DNA of 64,000 nucleotides from Bradyrhizobium sp. AZCC 1721 (GCF_036924715.1 NZ_JAZHSB010000001.1:4517001-4581000); one strand, 5' to 3'. Shown: positions 24,525 through 32,909, numbered from the stretch's first letter. Program-made: numbers and translations. Notes: generated by a model from the sequence alone, not told the origin.

Positions 24525-24851
24525 ATGCCAACCCAGCCAACTATCGCCCGCATCTGGCGCGGCCGGACGCGGCCCGAAATTGCGGATAGCTACGAAGCCT
24601 ATATCAAAGCCGAAGGAATTCCGCCGCTGGAGAAGACCGCCCTTGGCGTCCAGCTATTCCGGGAGGATCGTGAACATGAGAGCTGGTTCACGACCATCTC
24701 CTATTGGCCGAACCTCGAGTCGATGACCGCCTTCACCAAGGGCAAGCCGACGAGGGTGCACCATCTCGACCGCGATCCTGAGTTCTTGATCGAACTCCCC
24801 GAGTTCATCCAGATTCACCGGATCCTGGTCGACCGGCAGGGCCTGCGTTGA
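24525..24851 (+). CDS. Small antibiotic-biosynthesis-monooxygenase-like protein
   Basis: This is a 108-residue protein of probable dimeric alpha-beta barrel fold. It begins TIARIWRGRTRPE, and the central SWFTTISYWPNLESMTAF resembles ABM-domain proteins. These act on small aromatic or haem-like molecules or are of unknown role. The ATG at 24525 was chosen over 24519 because GAGAGG then lies at proper spacing. It is convergent with the RidA gene, 10 bp apart. Confidence 0.75.
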   Translation: MPTQPTIARIWRGRTRPEIADSYEAYIKAEGIPPLEKTALGVQLFREDREHESWFTTISYWPNLESMTAFTKGKPTRVHHLDRDPEFLIELPEFIQIHRILVDRQGLR

Positions 24852-24861
24852 TTGGAACGCC

Positions 24862-25254
24862 CTACATCACGGCGACACAATCAATCTCGATATCGAACGG
24901 TGCGAACCATTCGGGAACGCAAACGAAGATGCGCGCCGGGTGATCTTCCGGGAAGTAGCGCGCGTAGATCGCGTTGACCGTGGCGAAATGCGCTACCGAG
25001 GTGCAGTAGACGTTGCACTTCATGACATTTTGCAACGATGTGCCCGCGATCTCCAGGCACAGCTTCAATTGCTGAAGGACGAGTTCGGTCTGGCGTTCGA
25101 TCGGGCCAGCGAAGAGCTCGCCGGTATCGGGATCGAACGGCGGCAGGCCGGAGACGAACACCATGCCGCCGCCGCGCGTGACCGGCGATACCGGCGTGCC
25201 CCGCTTTGCAAGCCAGGACGAGATCGGCTCGACGCGAATGACTTCCTGTTTCAT
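24862..25254 (-). CDS. RidA family protein
   Basis: This 130-residue RidA/YjgF/UK114 member is the usual length. The core pattern is VFVSGLPPFDPDTGE, then LKLCLEIAGTSLQNVMKCNVY, and a C-terminal ARIFVCVPEW. RidA proteins hydrolyse reactive enamine/imine intermediates, but this branch lacks the usual Arg in the RIEIDCVA-like end (it reads FDIEIDCVAVM). The exact substrate is therefore unsure. The ATG at 25254 follows GAGAGGTG. Confidence 0.9.
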   Translation of the reverse strand: MKQEVIRVEPISSWLAKRGTPVSPVTRGGGMVFVSGLPPFDPDTGELFAGPIERQTELVLQQLKLCLEIAGTSLQNVMKCNVYCTSVAHFATVNAIYARYFPEDHPARIFVCVPEWFAPFDIEIDCVAVM

Positions 25255-25348
25255 CGTTGCACCTCTCGAGCAGACCTGATCGAGGGTGCAAGTTAGCTCA
25301 ATCCGATGCCACCATGCTTCGATTGAGGTGGAAGTATCGATGTCGAGA

Positions 25349-26575
25349 TCAGACGATCTTCTTCTCCTTCAGCGCTTCCACCTTTGCCTCGTCATAACCA
25401 ATCGTCGCCAGCACGTCCTTGGTATCCGCGCCGAGCAGCGGCGGCGCGCGATATTCCTTCACCGGCGTCCCGGAGAAAGTGATGGCATTGCGGATCAGCG
25501 ACAGGTCGGACTGTAGCGGATGGTTGACCTTGACCTGCATGCCGCGCGAGCGGACATGCGGATCGGAAAACACCTGCGAGAAATCGTTGATAGGGCCCGA
25601 GGGCACGCCGGCCTTCTCCAGTTCTTCCAGCCAGTAGGCGACCGGCTTTTTCAGGAACAGCCCGGCGAAGATCGCCATGATCTCCTTGCCGTGGACGACG
25701 CGGTCGTTGTTCTTGACGAAGCGCGGATCGGTGGCGAGTTCGGGCGCGCCGAGCACGGCGCAGGTGCGCTGGAATTGGCCGTCATTGCCGACCACCAGCA
25801 TCAATTCCCCATCGGTGCATCGGAACACGCCGGCCGGCATGCCGCCATTACCCCAGGTGCCGCGCCGCGGCGGGGTCTGGCCGTTGACGAGAAAGATCTG
25901 TGCGTAATGCGACAGCGCGGCGATCACGGTGTCGAACAGGCAGACGTCGACATGCTGCCCCTCCCCGCCATTGACCTTGCGGTGATAGAGCGCGGCCAGA
26001 ATGCCGATCGATGAGTTCATGCCGGTCATGTAGTCGACGATCGAGGGGCCGACCTTCATCGGGCCGGCGCCGGGCTCGCCGTCGATATGGCCGGTGACGC
26101 TCATCAAGCCGCCCATTGCCTGCAGGATCGCGTCGTAACCGGCGCGCGGCGCGTAAGGGCCGGTCTGGCCGAAGCCGGTCACCGAGCAATAGATGATGCC
26201 GGGATTGATCGCCTTGATCGATTCGTAATCGAGCCCGTAGCGCTTGAGATCGCCGACCTTGTAATTCTCCATCATCACGTCGCAGCTCTTGGCGAGCTCG
26301 CGAATGATCTCCTGGCCCTCCGGGGCCGCGATATTGACGGTAAGGGATTTCTTGTTGCGGTTGGCGCAGAGGTAGAACGAGTTGTTATTGTTCTGCTTGC
26401 CCTCGGGATCCTTCAGGTAAGGCGGGCCGAAGGCGCGCGCGTCGTCGCCGCCGCCGGGACGTTCGATCTTGATCACCTCGGCGCCGAGATCGGCGAGCAT
26501 CTGCGCCGACAAGGGACCAGCGAGCACCCGCGTCAGGTCGAGAATTTTGATGCCCGATAGTGGCAGAGCCGACAT
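25349..26575 (-). CDS. CaiB/BaiF family CoA-transferase (class III)
   Basis: This 408-residue class III CoA-transferase moves CoA between carboxylic acids. The N-terminal LDLTRVLAGPLSAQMLADLG and the ENYKVGDLKRYGLDY segment are family signatures. The catalytic Asp is Asp181 in VDYMTG. The ATG at 26575 follows GGAGGA. It is 94 bp upstream of RidA on the same strand, so cotranscription is possible. The acid substrate is not evident. Confidence 0.94.
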   Translation of the reverse strand: MSALPLSGIKILDLTRVLAGPLSAQMLADLGAEVIKIERPGGGDDARAFGPPYLKDPEGKQNNNNSFYLCANRNKKSLTVNIAAPEGQEIIRELAKSCDVMMENYKVGDLKRYGLDYESIKAINPGIIYCSVTGFGQTGPYAPRAGYDAILQAMGGLMSVTGHIDGEPGAGPMKVGPSIVDYMTGMNSSIGILAALYHRKVNGGEGQHVDVCLFDTVIAALSHYAQIFLVNGQTPPRRGTWGNGGMPAGVFRCTDGELMLVVGNDGQFQRTCAVLGAPELATDPRFVKNNDRVVHGKEIMAIFAGLFLKKPVAYWLEELEKAGVPSGPINDFSQVFSDPHVRSRGMQVKVNHPLQSDLSLIRNAITFSGTPVKEYRAPPLLGADTKDVLATIGYDEAKVEALKEKKIV

Positions 26576-26747
26576 GAACGTCCTCCGAATTTTTGGCGTG
26601 GTGGCGCGGGAACAGAATCCGGCGCGATGCTTGCCGATACACTATTTTGTGCGGCTGAGCCCTGCATTGTCGGCATGTAGGTATCCATCGCTGACTGGAG
26701 CTGCGACGAGGGCTCCGATCGATTGCGCTCCCTCTCGCACGCAACAA

Positions 26748-26776
26748 TTGAATTGGACCACTAATTGGTCTATTCT
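26748..26776 (+). promoter_or_regulatory. Promoter/operator of the toxin-antitoxin pair
   Basis: TTGAAT (26748-26753), 17 bp, TATTCT (26771-26776) forms a fair sigma-70-like promoter 34 bp before the antitoxin gene. Between the boxes lie an inverted repeat GACCA-CTAAT-TGGTC and a direct repeat of AATTGG. This is a plausible binding site for the antitoxin, since Phd/VapBC modules normally repress themselves. Confidence 0.55.
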
Positions 26777-26809
26777 TCCCAAGCCATCGATAATCGAACA
26801 AGACGCCTC

Positions 26810-27067
26810 ATGCGCATCCCCGTCTCCGAAGCCAAAGGACAATTGACCGAGCTGGTGCGACGCGCCGAAGCCGGCGACGAAGTCATCCTGACCCGCCATG
26901 GCCTGCCGGCCGTGCGTCTGGTTCCGATCGCGGCAGCGCCGGACCGTAAGGCGCGTCGCGCCTTGCTTGAAGCCGCGCGCGCCAGCGGCGCGACAAAGGC
27001 CGCGGCCGGGCCCGACGCCGCCAGGAGTCAGGATTTCCTATACGGCGATGACGGCCTGCCCGGATGA
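26810..27067 (+). CDS. Phd/YefM-type antitoxin
   Basis: This 85-residue protein has the Phd/YefM fold pattern: IPVSEAKGQLTELVRRAEAG, then DEVILTRHGLPAVRLVP. This fold forms the DNA-binding dimer. The C-terminal tail is the usual toxin-neutralising part. The stop overlaps the toxin start by ATGA. It should bind and inactivate the VapC partner and repress the operon. Confidence 0.92.
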   Translation: MRIPVSEAKGQLTELVRRAEAGDEVILTRHGLPAVRLVPIAAAPDRKARRALLEAARASGATKAAAGPDAARSQDFLYGDDGLPG

Positions 27068-27447
27068 TCGCCGTCGATACGTCTGCTCTTATGGCTGTCG
27101 TGCTCGGTGAAGCCGAGGCCGACCCCTGCATCGCCACGCTGGAAACAGAAGACGAGCTATTGATCTCGGCGGTAACCATCGCCGAGGCATTGATCGTTGC
27201 GGACCACCGAAACGTCGGCGACGAGATGGGAAGCCTGATTGACGGGCTTGGCCTCAACACCATTGCCGTTTCGCTGGCCTCGGCACGAAGGGCCGCGCAG
27301 GCCTATGCACGATGGGGAAAAGGCATTCACGCCGCCGGACTCAACCTCGGCGACTGCTTCTCCTATGAGGTCGCGAAACAGCATCGCTGTCCCCTGCTCT
27401 TTGTCGGGAGCGATTTCGCGAAAACGGACATCAAAGGTGTTCTATGA
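27064..27447 (+). CDS. VapC-type PIN-domain toxin
   Basis: This 127-residue PIN-domain ribonuclease has all four acidic active-site residues: Asp5 (AVDTSA), Glu41 (IAEAL), Asp97 (LGDCF) and Asp117 (GSDFAKTD). VapC toxins cleave tRNA or rRNA when the antitoxin is lost. It overlaps the antitoxin stop by four bases. The pair looks intact. It lies between a CoA-transferase and a transport protein, with no visible mobile element next to it. Confidence 0.93.
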   Translation: MIAVDTSALMAVVLGEAEADPCIATLETEDELLISAVTIAEALIVADHRNVGDEMGSLIDGLGLNTIAVSLASARRAAQAYARWGKGIHAAGLNLGDCFSYEVAKQHRCPLLFVGSDFAKTDIKGVL

Positions 27448-27481
27448 ACCGGACCATTCCAGTCACCCACCGCTAGCAGCG

Positions 27482-27515
27482 AAACGGGCGGCCCTGTGGA
27501 AGGAGCCGCCCGCTG
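27482..27515. terminator. Shared terminator hairpin between convergent genes
   Basis: CGGGCGGC (27485-27492) pairs perfectly with GCCGCCCG (27505-27512) around a 12-base loop. On the minus strand TTTCGC follows. On the plus strand there is no T-run. It lies between the VapC stop and the stop of the binding-protein gene and probably serves the latter. Confidence 0.55.
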
Positions 27516-27547
27516 CGATTGTCCAATCGTTATTGCCGATCGCCTGA

Positions 27548-29920
27548 CTACCTGTTCGCGCCGGCCTTGGCGCGGCTGGCGCGCCATTCCAGGAATTCGC
27601 GGTACAGGGGATCGCGCTCCTGCGGGGAGAATGCGGCGGCGGCTGGCGCGGCAACCGGCGCCGGCACGGCACCCGATGCTGCCGATACGGCCGCGCCCGG
27701 AGGCATGTTGCGGTCGAGCCATTCCTGCGCCGCCTTGAAGCGGGTCCAGCCGGACACCGTCGCCCGCGGCGCCATTTCCCTCCACTTCGGATGGAACGGC
27801 GGACGCTGCAACTGCGCGACCTTGTCGAACATCGTGTCCACCAGCAGCGACAGGCGGCGGTAGCGATCGCTGTTCGGCGCCCAGTTATACGACGCCAGCA
27901 CCGCTTCTGCCGCAACCGTCTCGACGTAGCCGCCATCCGGCACAAGGCCTGGGTAGTCCGCCGAAGAAAGCTTGGAAGGCAGATATTCCTCCTGCAGCGT
28001 CTTGGCGTAGTCGACCGGGACCAGATGCAGGTTGCGATCGTTGACCTGGTTCAGCCATTGCAACGGCTTGCCTTCGATCGCAACGATCGCGTCGACCTCA
28101 CCCTTGCGCAGCATGTCCACCGCCAGTCGTGGCTCCTGGTAGATCAGATGCGGCCTGATCCCGAGCCGCTCGAATACGTTGATCGCGGTCACGAAGGTCG
28201 AACTGTCGGGCAAATCGACCACCACGGTCTTGCCGTCGAGTTCCCGCATGTTGGTGATCGTCCTCGGCGCGAGGACGTGCATTTCCTCGTTGAACATCTT
28301 GGCGACGTAGACGAACTGGTTGCGGATGTCCTTGGCGAAGTCCTTGCGGTCGAGATAGGCCAGCGTGTCCTTGCGCACGATGCCGGCGTCGACGCCCCGC
28401 AGCAGCAAAATGTCCGCCACCGCCTGCACCGATCCGCGGCCCATGACCGGCAGGATCCGCAGCGCCGTGCCATTGTCGAGCACCGAGGCGAGATCGGCGC
28501 CCACCTGAGCATAGGTGGAGCCGAACGAGCCCGTCATCAGGCTCACGGTATTGGCGTTGAGCTGGTTGGCCAGATCGCGCTTGGTGGCGGTGCCGTACTT
28601 GAAGATCGTCTTGAACGAATCAGAGACGGCGCCCGGATCGATGCCGCTTCGCACCGGGCCGAAGTGCTGCCAATTGCCATTGGTAAAGCGCATCATCCGC
28701 ATCTGCTCGATCGGCGCATGATCCGAGGGGCTGGTGTTGATCAGGATGCCCTGCACCATCATGGGAAGCTGGATACCCTTGATCGCGCGAGCCTGCTTCA
28801 TGATGTTTTCGCGTGAGAGATCGTCGCCGCAGTTCTTCAGCACCTCGACCAGAGTCCTGCTGACCAGATAGCCAAGGACGGCCTGGCCGTTGGTCTTGCT
28901 CACGCTCGGAACATAGCGCTGCATGAAGGCGCTCCACTCGCGGAACGCCACGTCACCGGCCGCCGCCGCGTCTTCGCCCTCCAGCCTGTATGCCGCCGAC
29001 AACAGGCCTTCCGCATTTTGCGGGCCCGCCGGCTGAATCACCGCCGAGTACGAATTGGCGATGGACGCCACGAAATGGTTCGGCCGCCAGCCGAGTTCGA
29101 CGCTTCGCCGGATCGCCATGATGGCGAATTTCGGCGTGGTGAATTCAATGAAGACGTCGGCATTGGACGCCTTCAGCTTGGCCATCTGCGCATCGATATT
29201 GGTATCGGTGACCTTGTAGGGAGCCTCGGCAACGATTGCGACCTTGCCGCCCAGACCGTCCTTCAGGCCTTTCAAGTACTCCTTGCCCATGCCATCCTCC
29301 TGGTAGAGGACGGCGATCCGGCTGCGGGGATGGTTCTCCAGGATATACTGCGCAAAAATTTGCGCTTCAGCCGTGTAGGTCGGCAGGAAGCCCATGGTCC
29401 AGGGAAATTCGCGCGGCTGGTCCCAGGCTGCTGCGCCCGACAAGGCATAAAGCTGCGGGACTTTTTTTGAGTTCAGATAGGGCTGGATCGCCGCGTTGGT
29501 GTTCGTACCGATGGTCCCCAAGGTGAAGAGAACCTGGTCCTCCTCGACGAGCTTGCGGGTCATCTCCATGGTTTTGTTGGGGTCATAGGCGTCGTCATAG
29601 GTGATCATATTGACCTTGCGGCCATTGATGCCACCCTCGGCGTTGACCTTGTCCAGATAGGCCGAGATGACCTTGGCGATGACGCCGTAGGCGGAAGCCG
29701 GACCGGTATAGGGAGCGGTGTTGCCAATCCGGATTTCATTGCTGCCCGGAGGAGCCGCGTACGCCTGATCGCTCATCATCGAGCCGGCCATCGCGGCCAA
29801 CACCAGCGCCGCTGCCGCGTTGCGCCGAGGGATGATGTTGAACCGGCGCATGGCGTCGCGGGCCGAAGCCCAGGACAATTGTTCCATTCGCCAGCGAGTG
29901 ATGCCGATCGTAGCTCCCAT
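27548..29920 (-). CDS. Periplasmic protein with fused LivK-like and TAXI-like binding domains
   Basis: This 790-residue protein has a signal segment near residues 34-55, then a type I periplasmic binding domain of the branched-chain amino acid ABC family (about 62-430). Its markers are NTAPYTGPASAYG and VNAEGGINGRKV. A second binding domain of the TAXI/TRAP type follows (about 455-700), with VSLMTGSFGSTYAQVGADLA and LDGKTVVVDLPDSSTF. A proline/alanine-rich tail ends in EFLEWRASRAK. The ATG at 29920 follows AGGGGGAC. A start at MRRFNII lacks a ribosome-binding site. No permease gene is adjacent. The double-domain layout is unusual, and the ligand is unknown. Confidence 0.88.
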   Translation of the reverse strand: MGATIGITRWRMEQLSWASARDAMRRFNIIPRRNAAAALVLAAMAGSMMSDQAYAAPPGSNEIRIGNTAPYTGPASAYGVIAKVISAYLDKVNAEGGINGRKVNMITYDDAYDPNKTMEMTRKLVEEDQVLFTLGTIGTNTNAAIQPYLNSKKVPQLYALSGAAAWDQPREFPWTMGFLPTYTAEAQIFAQYILENHPRSRIAVLYQEDGMGKEYLKGLKDGLGGKVAIVAEAPYKVTDTNIDAQMAKLKASNADVFIEFTTPKFAIMAIRRSVELGWRPNHFVASIANSYSAVIQPAGPQNAEGLLSAAYRLEGEDAAAAGDVAFREWSAFMQRYVPSVSKTNGQAVLGYLVSRTLVEVLKNCGDDLSRENIMKQARAIKGIQLPMMVQGILINTSPSDHAPIEQMRMMRFTNGNWQHFGPVRSGIDPGAVSDSFKTIFKYGTATKRDLANQLNANTVSLMTGSFGSTYAQVGADLASVLDNGTALRILPVMGRGSVQAVADILLLRGVDAGIVRKDTLAYLDRKDFAKDIRNQFVYVAKMFNEEMHVLAPRTITNMRELDGKTVVVDLPDSSTFVTAINVFERLGIRPHLIYQEPRLAVDMLRKGEVDAIVAIEGKPLQWLNQVNDRNLHLVPVDYAKTLQEEYLPSKLSSADYPGLVPDGGYVETVAAEAVLASYNWAPNSDRYRRLSLLVDTMFDKVAQLQRPPFHPKWREMAPRATVSGWTRFKAAQEWLDRNMPPGAAVSAASGAVPAPVAAPAAAAFSPQERDPLYREFLEWRASRAKAGANR

Positions 29921-30238
29921 TACAGTCCCCCTGTGAGCCCATACTCTGCAAAATAATAATCGCGTGATGCGAGCGGGCACCGTTTCAACCCTACTCGCCG
30001 ACATTGTGTCTCAATCGGATTGATTTTGTGGCGAGTCCAGGCGTTCCGTAAGGCATGGTTACTGAGCGCGTATTTTCGCCCAAGAAATGCACGGAATTGC
30101 CGCCAACTCGCCACACGCGCAATCAGCGCGTGTCCGTGTAAGCCACAAATGCCTGCGGCGCATCAACTTGCGGACACGCTGTCAGGGACAATTTTGATTA
30201 AATTTTGACCGACGGAGCGGTGAACGGAATCGAACCCG

Positions 30239-30613
30239 CTAGATGCCGTTCCCATCGGCCATCGCCGGCCGCGAAACGACATAGACGGCACAAGCAAGGA
30301 ACATGACCGCCACAGCTACGGCAAGCGGCAATGACGGCTCGACGCTGTACCAGAACACGAGAAACCCGATCGTCATTCCCGCGCAAGCCATGGCCTTGGC
30401 CGACCGTGGGATGGCTCCGGCGGCGCGCCAATCCCGCAGCGGTTTGCCAAATGTCGGATGGTCCAGCAGCCATGCCTCGAACCGCGGCGACGAGCGCGCA
30501 AAACACGCCACTGCAACGATCAGGAAAACCGTGCCCGGCATCAGCGGCATCACCAGGCCGATCACGCCGAGCGCAACCATCACCCAACCGAGGCTGAAGT
30601 AGATGATGCGCAT
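30239..30613 (-). CDS. DUF454 (YbaN) family membrane protein
   Basis: This 124-residue inner-membrane protein has hydrophobic segments near residues 4-22, 23-40, 72-88 and 91-112. The family pattern LGVIGLVMPLMPGTVFLIVAV and FARSSPRFEAWLLDHP are present. Its function is unknown in all species. Upstream on the same strand is tRNA-Gly. The 234-bp region 30005-30238 between it and the binding-protein gene shows nothing recognisable. Confidence 0.9.
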   Translation of the reverse strand: MRIIYFSLGWVMVALGVIGLVMPLMPGTVFLIVAVACFARSSPRFEAWLLDHPTFGKPLRDWRAAGAIPRSAKAMACAGMTIGFLVFWYSVEPSLPLAVAVAVMFLACAVYVVSRPAMADGNGI

Positions 30614-30666
30614 CAGACCTGCCGCCTGTCCTTCCCGTCAAACAAAGACCGCTCGCTTCCCGTTCA

Positions 30667-30763
30667 TGCCACGGCTTGCCTAGCCGTAGCTCGCGGCCAC
30701 GAGCCCGCCTTCGCCCGCTGGGCTTCGGCGCGGCAGCCTTCCCTCGCTTTGCGAGCGAAGGCT
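30667..30763. repeat. Palindromic intergenic repeat, including hairpin abutting tRNA-Gly
   Basis: CAGCCTTC and CTCGC pair with GCGAG and GAAGGCTG around a TTT loop (30733-30763, one C-C mismatch), directly at the 3' end of tRNA-Gly. The preceding stretch contains further short inverted repeats (ACGGCTTGCCTAGCCGT). It resembles interspersed palindromes of Bradyrhizobium, and the hairpin may stop or help process the tRNA transcript. Confidence 0.6.
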
Positions 30764-30836
30764 GGAGCGGGTGAAGGGAATCGAACCCTCGTATTCAGCT
30801 TGGAAGGCTGCTGCTCTACCATTGAGCTACACCCGC
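30763..30836 (-). tRNA. tRNA-Gly (TCC)
   Basis: The minus-strand cloverleaf has acceptor GCGGGTG/CACCCGC, a D-arm with GCTCAATGGTAGAGC, and anticodon loop CTTCCAA, giving TCC. The T-arm is GAGGGTTCGATTCCCTT, and the 3' CCA is encoded. The total is 74 nt including CCA. Confidence 0.98.
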
Positions 30837-30933
30837 GCTGGCGTTGACCTAACACGACGCGCAGGCGGCCTCAACCGCCCCGCCGACCCTGTCCGCATGT
30901 CCTGTGCGGACCTTTCGACCAGGTCCGCACCCC

Positions 30934-30962
30934 TTAACAGGGGCAGATTCGCCGCTTATATT
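30934..30962 (+). promoter_or_regulatory. Strong sigma-70-like promoter
   Basis: TTAACA (30934-30939), exactly 17 bp, TATATT (30957-30962) matches the consensus at five of six positions in each box. Transcription would begin near 30969 and drive the short transcript described next. Confidence 0.7.
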
Positions 30963-30968
30963 CGGATT

Positions 30969-31136
30969 TCCATCAACAACGAAAGGAGGTGATCCAGTGT
31001 CTTATACCAAGCGCTGTCACCTCGCTGGGATCGCCCGCTAGGCTTGTCTTTTGGCCTGGCATCGGGGCGCTCTCAGCCCTGGACCAGCGAGCACAACAGT
31101 TGGGGCGCGACGGGAGTTGTCCCGCCGCGCCTTTTT
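30969..31136 (+). ncRNA. Short structured transcript with extended Shine-Dalgarno sequence
   Basis: Promoter and terminator define a transcript of about 170 nt. It contains GAAAGGAGGTGATCC at 30981-30995, a 15-base match to the complement of the usual 16S rRNA 3' end. Next come a 14-codon open frame and a paired element in which CTCGCTGG (31021-31028) is complementary to CCAGCGAG (31084-31091). It could be a leader peptide unit, a small mRNA or a regulatory RNA that binds the ribosome. I do not recognise a named family. Confidence 0.5.
30997..31041 (+). CDS. 14-codon open frame with near-perfect ribosome-binding site
   Basis: The GTG at 30997 lies 7 bases after AGGAGG. The peptide reads MSYTKRCHLAGIAR and then stops at TAG. 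The exceptional ribosome-binding site argues that ribosomes load here, but the peptide is too short to compare with any family by eye. It is followed by RNA structure and a terminator rather than by a further gene in the same transcript. Confidence 0.4.
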   Translation: MSYTKRCHLAGIAR

Positions 31137-31140
31137 ATTT
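31104..31140 (+). terminator. Rho-independent terminator
   Basis: GGCGCG-A-CGGGA, loop GTTG, TCCCG-C-CGCGCC, followed by TTTTTATTT. The stem has 11 pairs with one internal mismatch, a textbook intrinsic terminator ending the short transcript. Confidence 0.9.
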
Positions 31141-31168
31141 CTTAAACGTCCTATTTCTTAAACGTCCT
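31137..31168. repeat. Perfect 16-bp tandem duplication
   Basis: ATTTCTTAAACGTCCT occurs twice back to back (31137-31152 and 31153-31168), starting inside the T-tract of the terminator. It is probably a recent slippage event. Confidence 0.9.
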
Positions 31169-31208
31169 CGAAAGGCAGCCAGTCCGGGCCGCCATAAAGG
31201 AGAAAGCG

Positions 31209-31598
31209 ATGCTCTACGCCATGCTGGCCTATCACGTCGAAGCCGAAGTCACATCCTGGACGGCGGAGGAGGACGCGGCCCTGATGAGCGAACTGCTGGC
31301 CGTGCATGAGCGGCTCAACGCGAAGAAGGTGCTCGGGCCTGCGGCGCGGCTGGGCGGCACGGCGGAAGCCCGCACCTTGCGCGGACCGGGCGCGGGAATG
31401 GTCATCGACGGGCCATTTGCCGAGACCAAGGAGCAGCTATTGGGTCTGTACGTGTTGAATTGCGCCAACGAGGAGGAAGCGATCGCGATTGCCCGCGACC
31501 TGCGGCGCGCCAATCCGTCCGCCGTCTACGAAATCCGCCCGATCAGGCTCTATCTTCCCGGCGAAGCGTTGCCGGAAACCTCGAGCGAACCCGGTTAG
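31209..31598 (+). CDS. YCII-related domain protein
   Basis: This is a 129-residue protein with the YCII/DGPF pattern. The motif IDGPFAETKEQLLGLYVL near residues 61-78 is the family hallmark, and EEAIAIARDL follows. The fold is an alpha-beta barrel, and the function is generally unknown although such genes often accompany ECF sigma factors. The ATG at 31209 follows AAGGAGAAAG. It appears monocistronic. Confidence 0.92.
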   Translation: MLYAMLAYHVEAEVTSWTAEEDAALMSELLAVHERLNAKKVLGPAARLGGTAEARTLRGPGAGMVIDGPFAETKEQLLGLYVLNCANEEEAIAIARDLRRANPSAVYEIRPIRLYLPGEALPETSSEPG

Positions 31599-31804
31599 AG
31601 GCTGACGCTCCTCGCCGGCGATGAGGCTGCGGATGCCCGGAGGCACTGCCATACCGCACCGCAGCGGACCTCGAAAACAAGCATTATTGACTCGCTATCG
31701 GGGCCACCGACCCCCACATTGAATGCATCACCGACACAACCAGTGCTCGTAGGCGTTGGTGACTGAGAGTGTTGTGCTCCCGCCTGCAAAGGAAAGGAGA
31801 TACG

Positions 31805-32539
31805 ATGCCTCATTCAGCCAATCGTATTCTGTCCCGAGCAAGCCCTGTCGATCTCGAAGACCTCCGGCCGCATCTTCGCATTGTCGAAATGCAACGCGGC
31901 AAGGTCGTTGCGGAGAGCCGCGCGCGCGTCAATCAGGTGTACTTCCCGCACGGCGGCATACTTTCCTGCGTTGTTGAGCTGGAAGATGGTTGGGCGATCG
32001 AAAGCGCCATGATCGGAAACGATGGTGCTTTCGGGGCTGCACAAGCGATCGATAGCAAGGCGTCCCTGCATAAAGTCGTGGTCCAGGTATCCGGCCTTGT
32101 AAGCGTCGTGGATGCGGAGCACCTCAAAGCGGTTGCCCTGTCTTCCCCTGACCTGCTCGCACTGCTCATCACGTACGAACAATTCCTCCTCGGCCAGGTG
32201 CAGCAGACGGCTGCCTGCAACGCGATTCACAGCGTCGAACAGCGGACGTGTAAATGGCTAGTCAGGATGTGCGATCTGGTGGGCACCGAACTGCCGGTGA
32301 CGCAGGAATTTTTGGCGCAGATGATGGGGGTGAGGCGAACCAGCGTCACCGGCGTTGCCAGCCAACTGCAAAAAGAGGGGCTGATCGCGTACAGCAGGGG
32401 CAAGCTAAGCATCCTGAATATGGATCTCCTGCAGCGCCGCGCGTGCGAGTGCCACCGAACTGTTCGAGAGCTGTATGCTGCGGAGTTCGATGACACCGAA
32501 CGAGAGGCGCTTCCGGCCCGACACAGCGCCTGTCCTTGA
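31805..32539 (+). CDS. Crp/Fnr family transcriptional regulator
   Basis: This 244-residue protein has a cyclic-nucleotide-binding-like barrel (about 15-130) and a C-terminal winged helix (about 150-215) with FLAQMMGVRRTSVTGVASQLQ as recognition region. The barrel lacks an obvious cAMP-binding Arg-Ser cluster and has no Fnr cysteines at the N-terminus, so the signal is unknown. The ATG at 31805 follows AAAGGAGA. Targets cannot be read from the sequence. Confidence 0.93.
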   Translation: MPHSANRILSRASPVDLEDLRPHLRIVEMQRGKVVAESRARVNQVYFPHGGILSCVVELEDGWAIESAMIGNDGAFGAAQAIDSKASLHKVVVQVSGLVSVVDAEHLKAVALSSPDLLALLITYEQFLLGQVQQTAACNAIHSVEQRTCKWLVRMCDLVGTELPVTQEFLAQMMGVRRTSVTGVASQLQKEGLIAYSRGKLSILNMDLLQRRACECHRTVRELYAAEFDDTEREALPARHSACP

Positions 32540-32617
32540 ATTTCGGGGCCTGGCATGCTGGCGGAATCGCGGTCAGCTAGGCTGCAATCCTGCGAAGCGC
32601 CTTGGCGCGAAGCAGGA

Positions 32618-32703
32618 TGGTGGGGAAGGAAGGACTCGAACCTTCGAAGCCATACGGCGGCTGATTTACAGTCAGCTCCCTTTGCCACTCGGGACACTTC
32701 CCC
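32618..32703 (-). tRNA. tRNA-Tyr (GTA)
   Basis: This is a type II tRNA on the minus strand. Acceptor GGGGAAG pairs with CTTCCCC, the anticodon loop CTGTAAA gives GTA, and the long variable arm is CCGCCGTATGGCTTCG. The T-arm is GAAGGTTCGAGTCCTTC, and the 3' CCA is encoded. It is 86 nt in all. Confidence 0.98.
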
Positions 32704-32909
32704 GTCCGACAGCGTCACCGAACCGACCGCCCGAGTGGCGGAGGACCGGACCCAAGGATGACGCTGAGGCCGAAAGCCCGTTTCGAACCGGCTGCGACCG
32801 GCGCGTTTATGGGCGAAGCGGGATGGCAAAGTCAACCAACGCGGACCACCAAAAATAGGTTCGACCAGGCCAAATTGCCATATTCGGGCCCCCGTGACAC
32901 AAGCTCCCC

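Noticed and set aside
27791..28816. 341-codon open frame opposite the double binding protein
   Set aside because: It has no domain pattern and no start signal, and lies wholly inside a well supported gene on the other strand.
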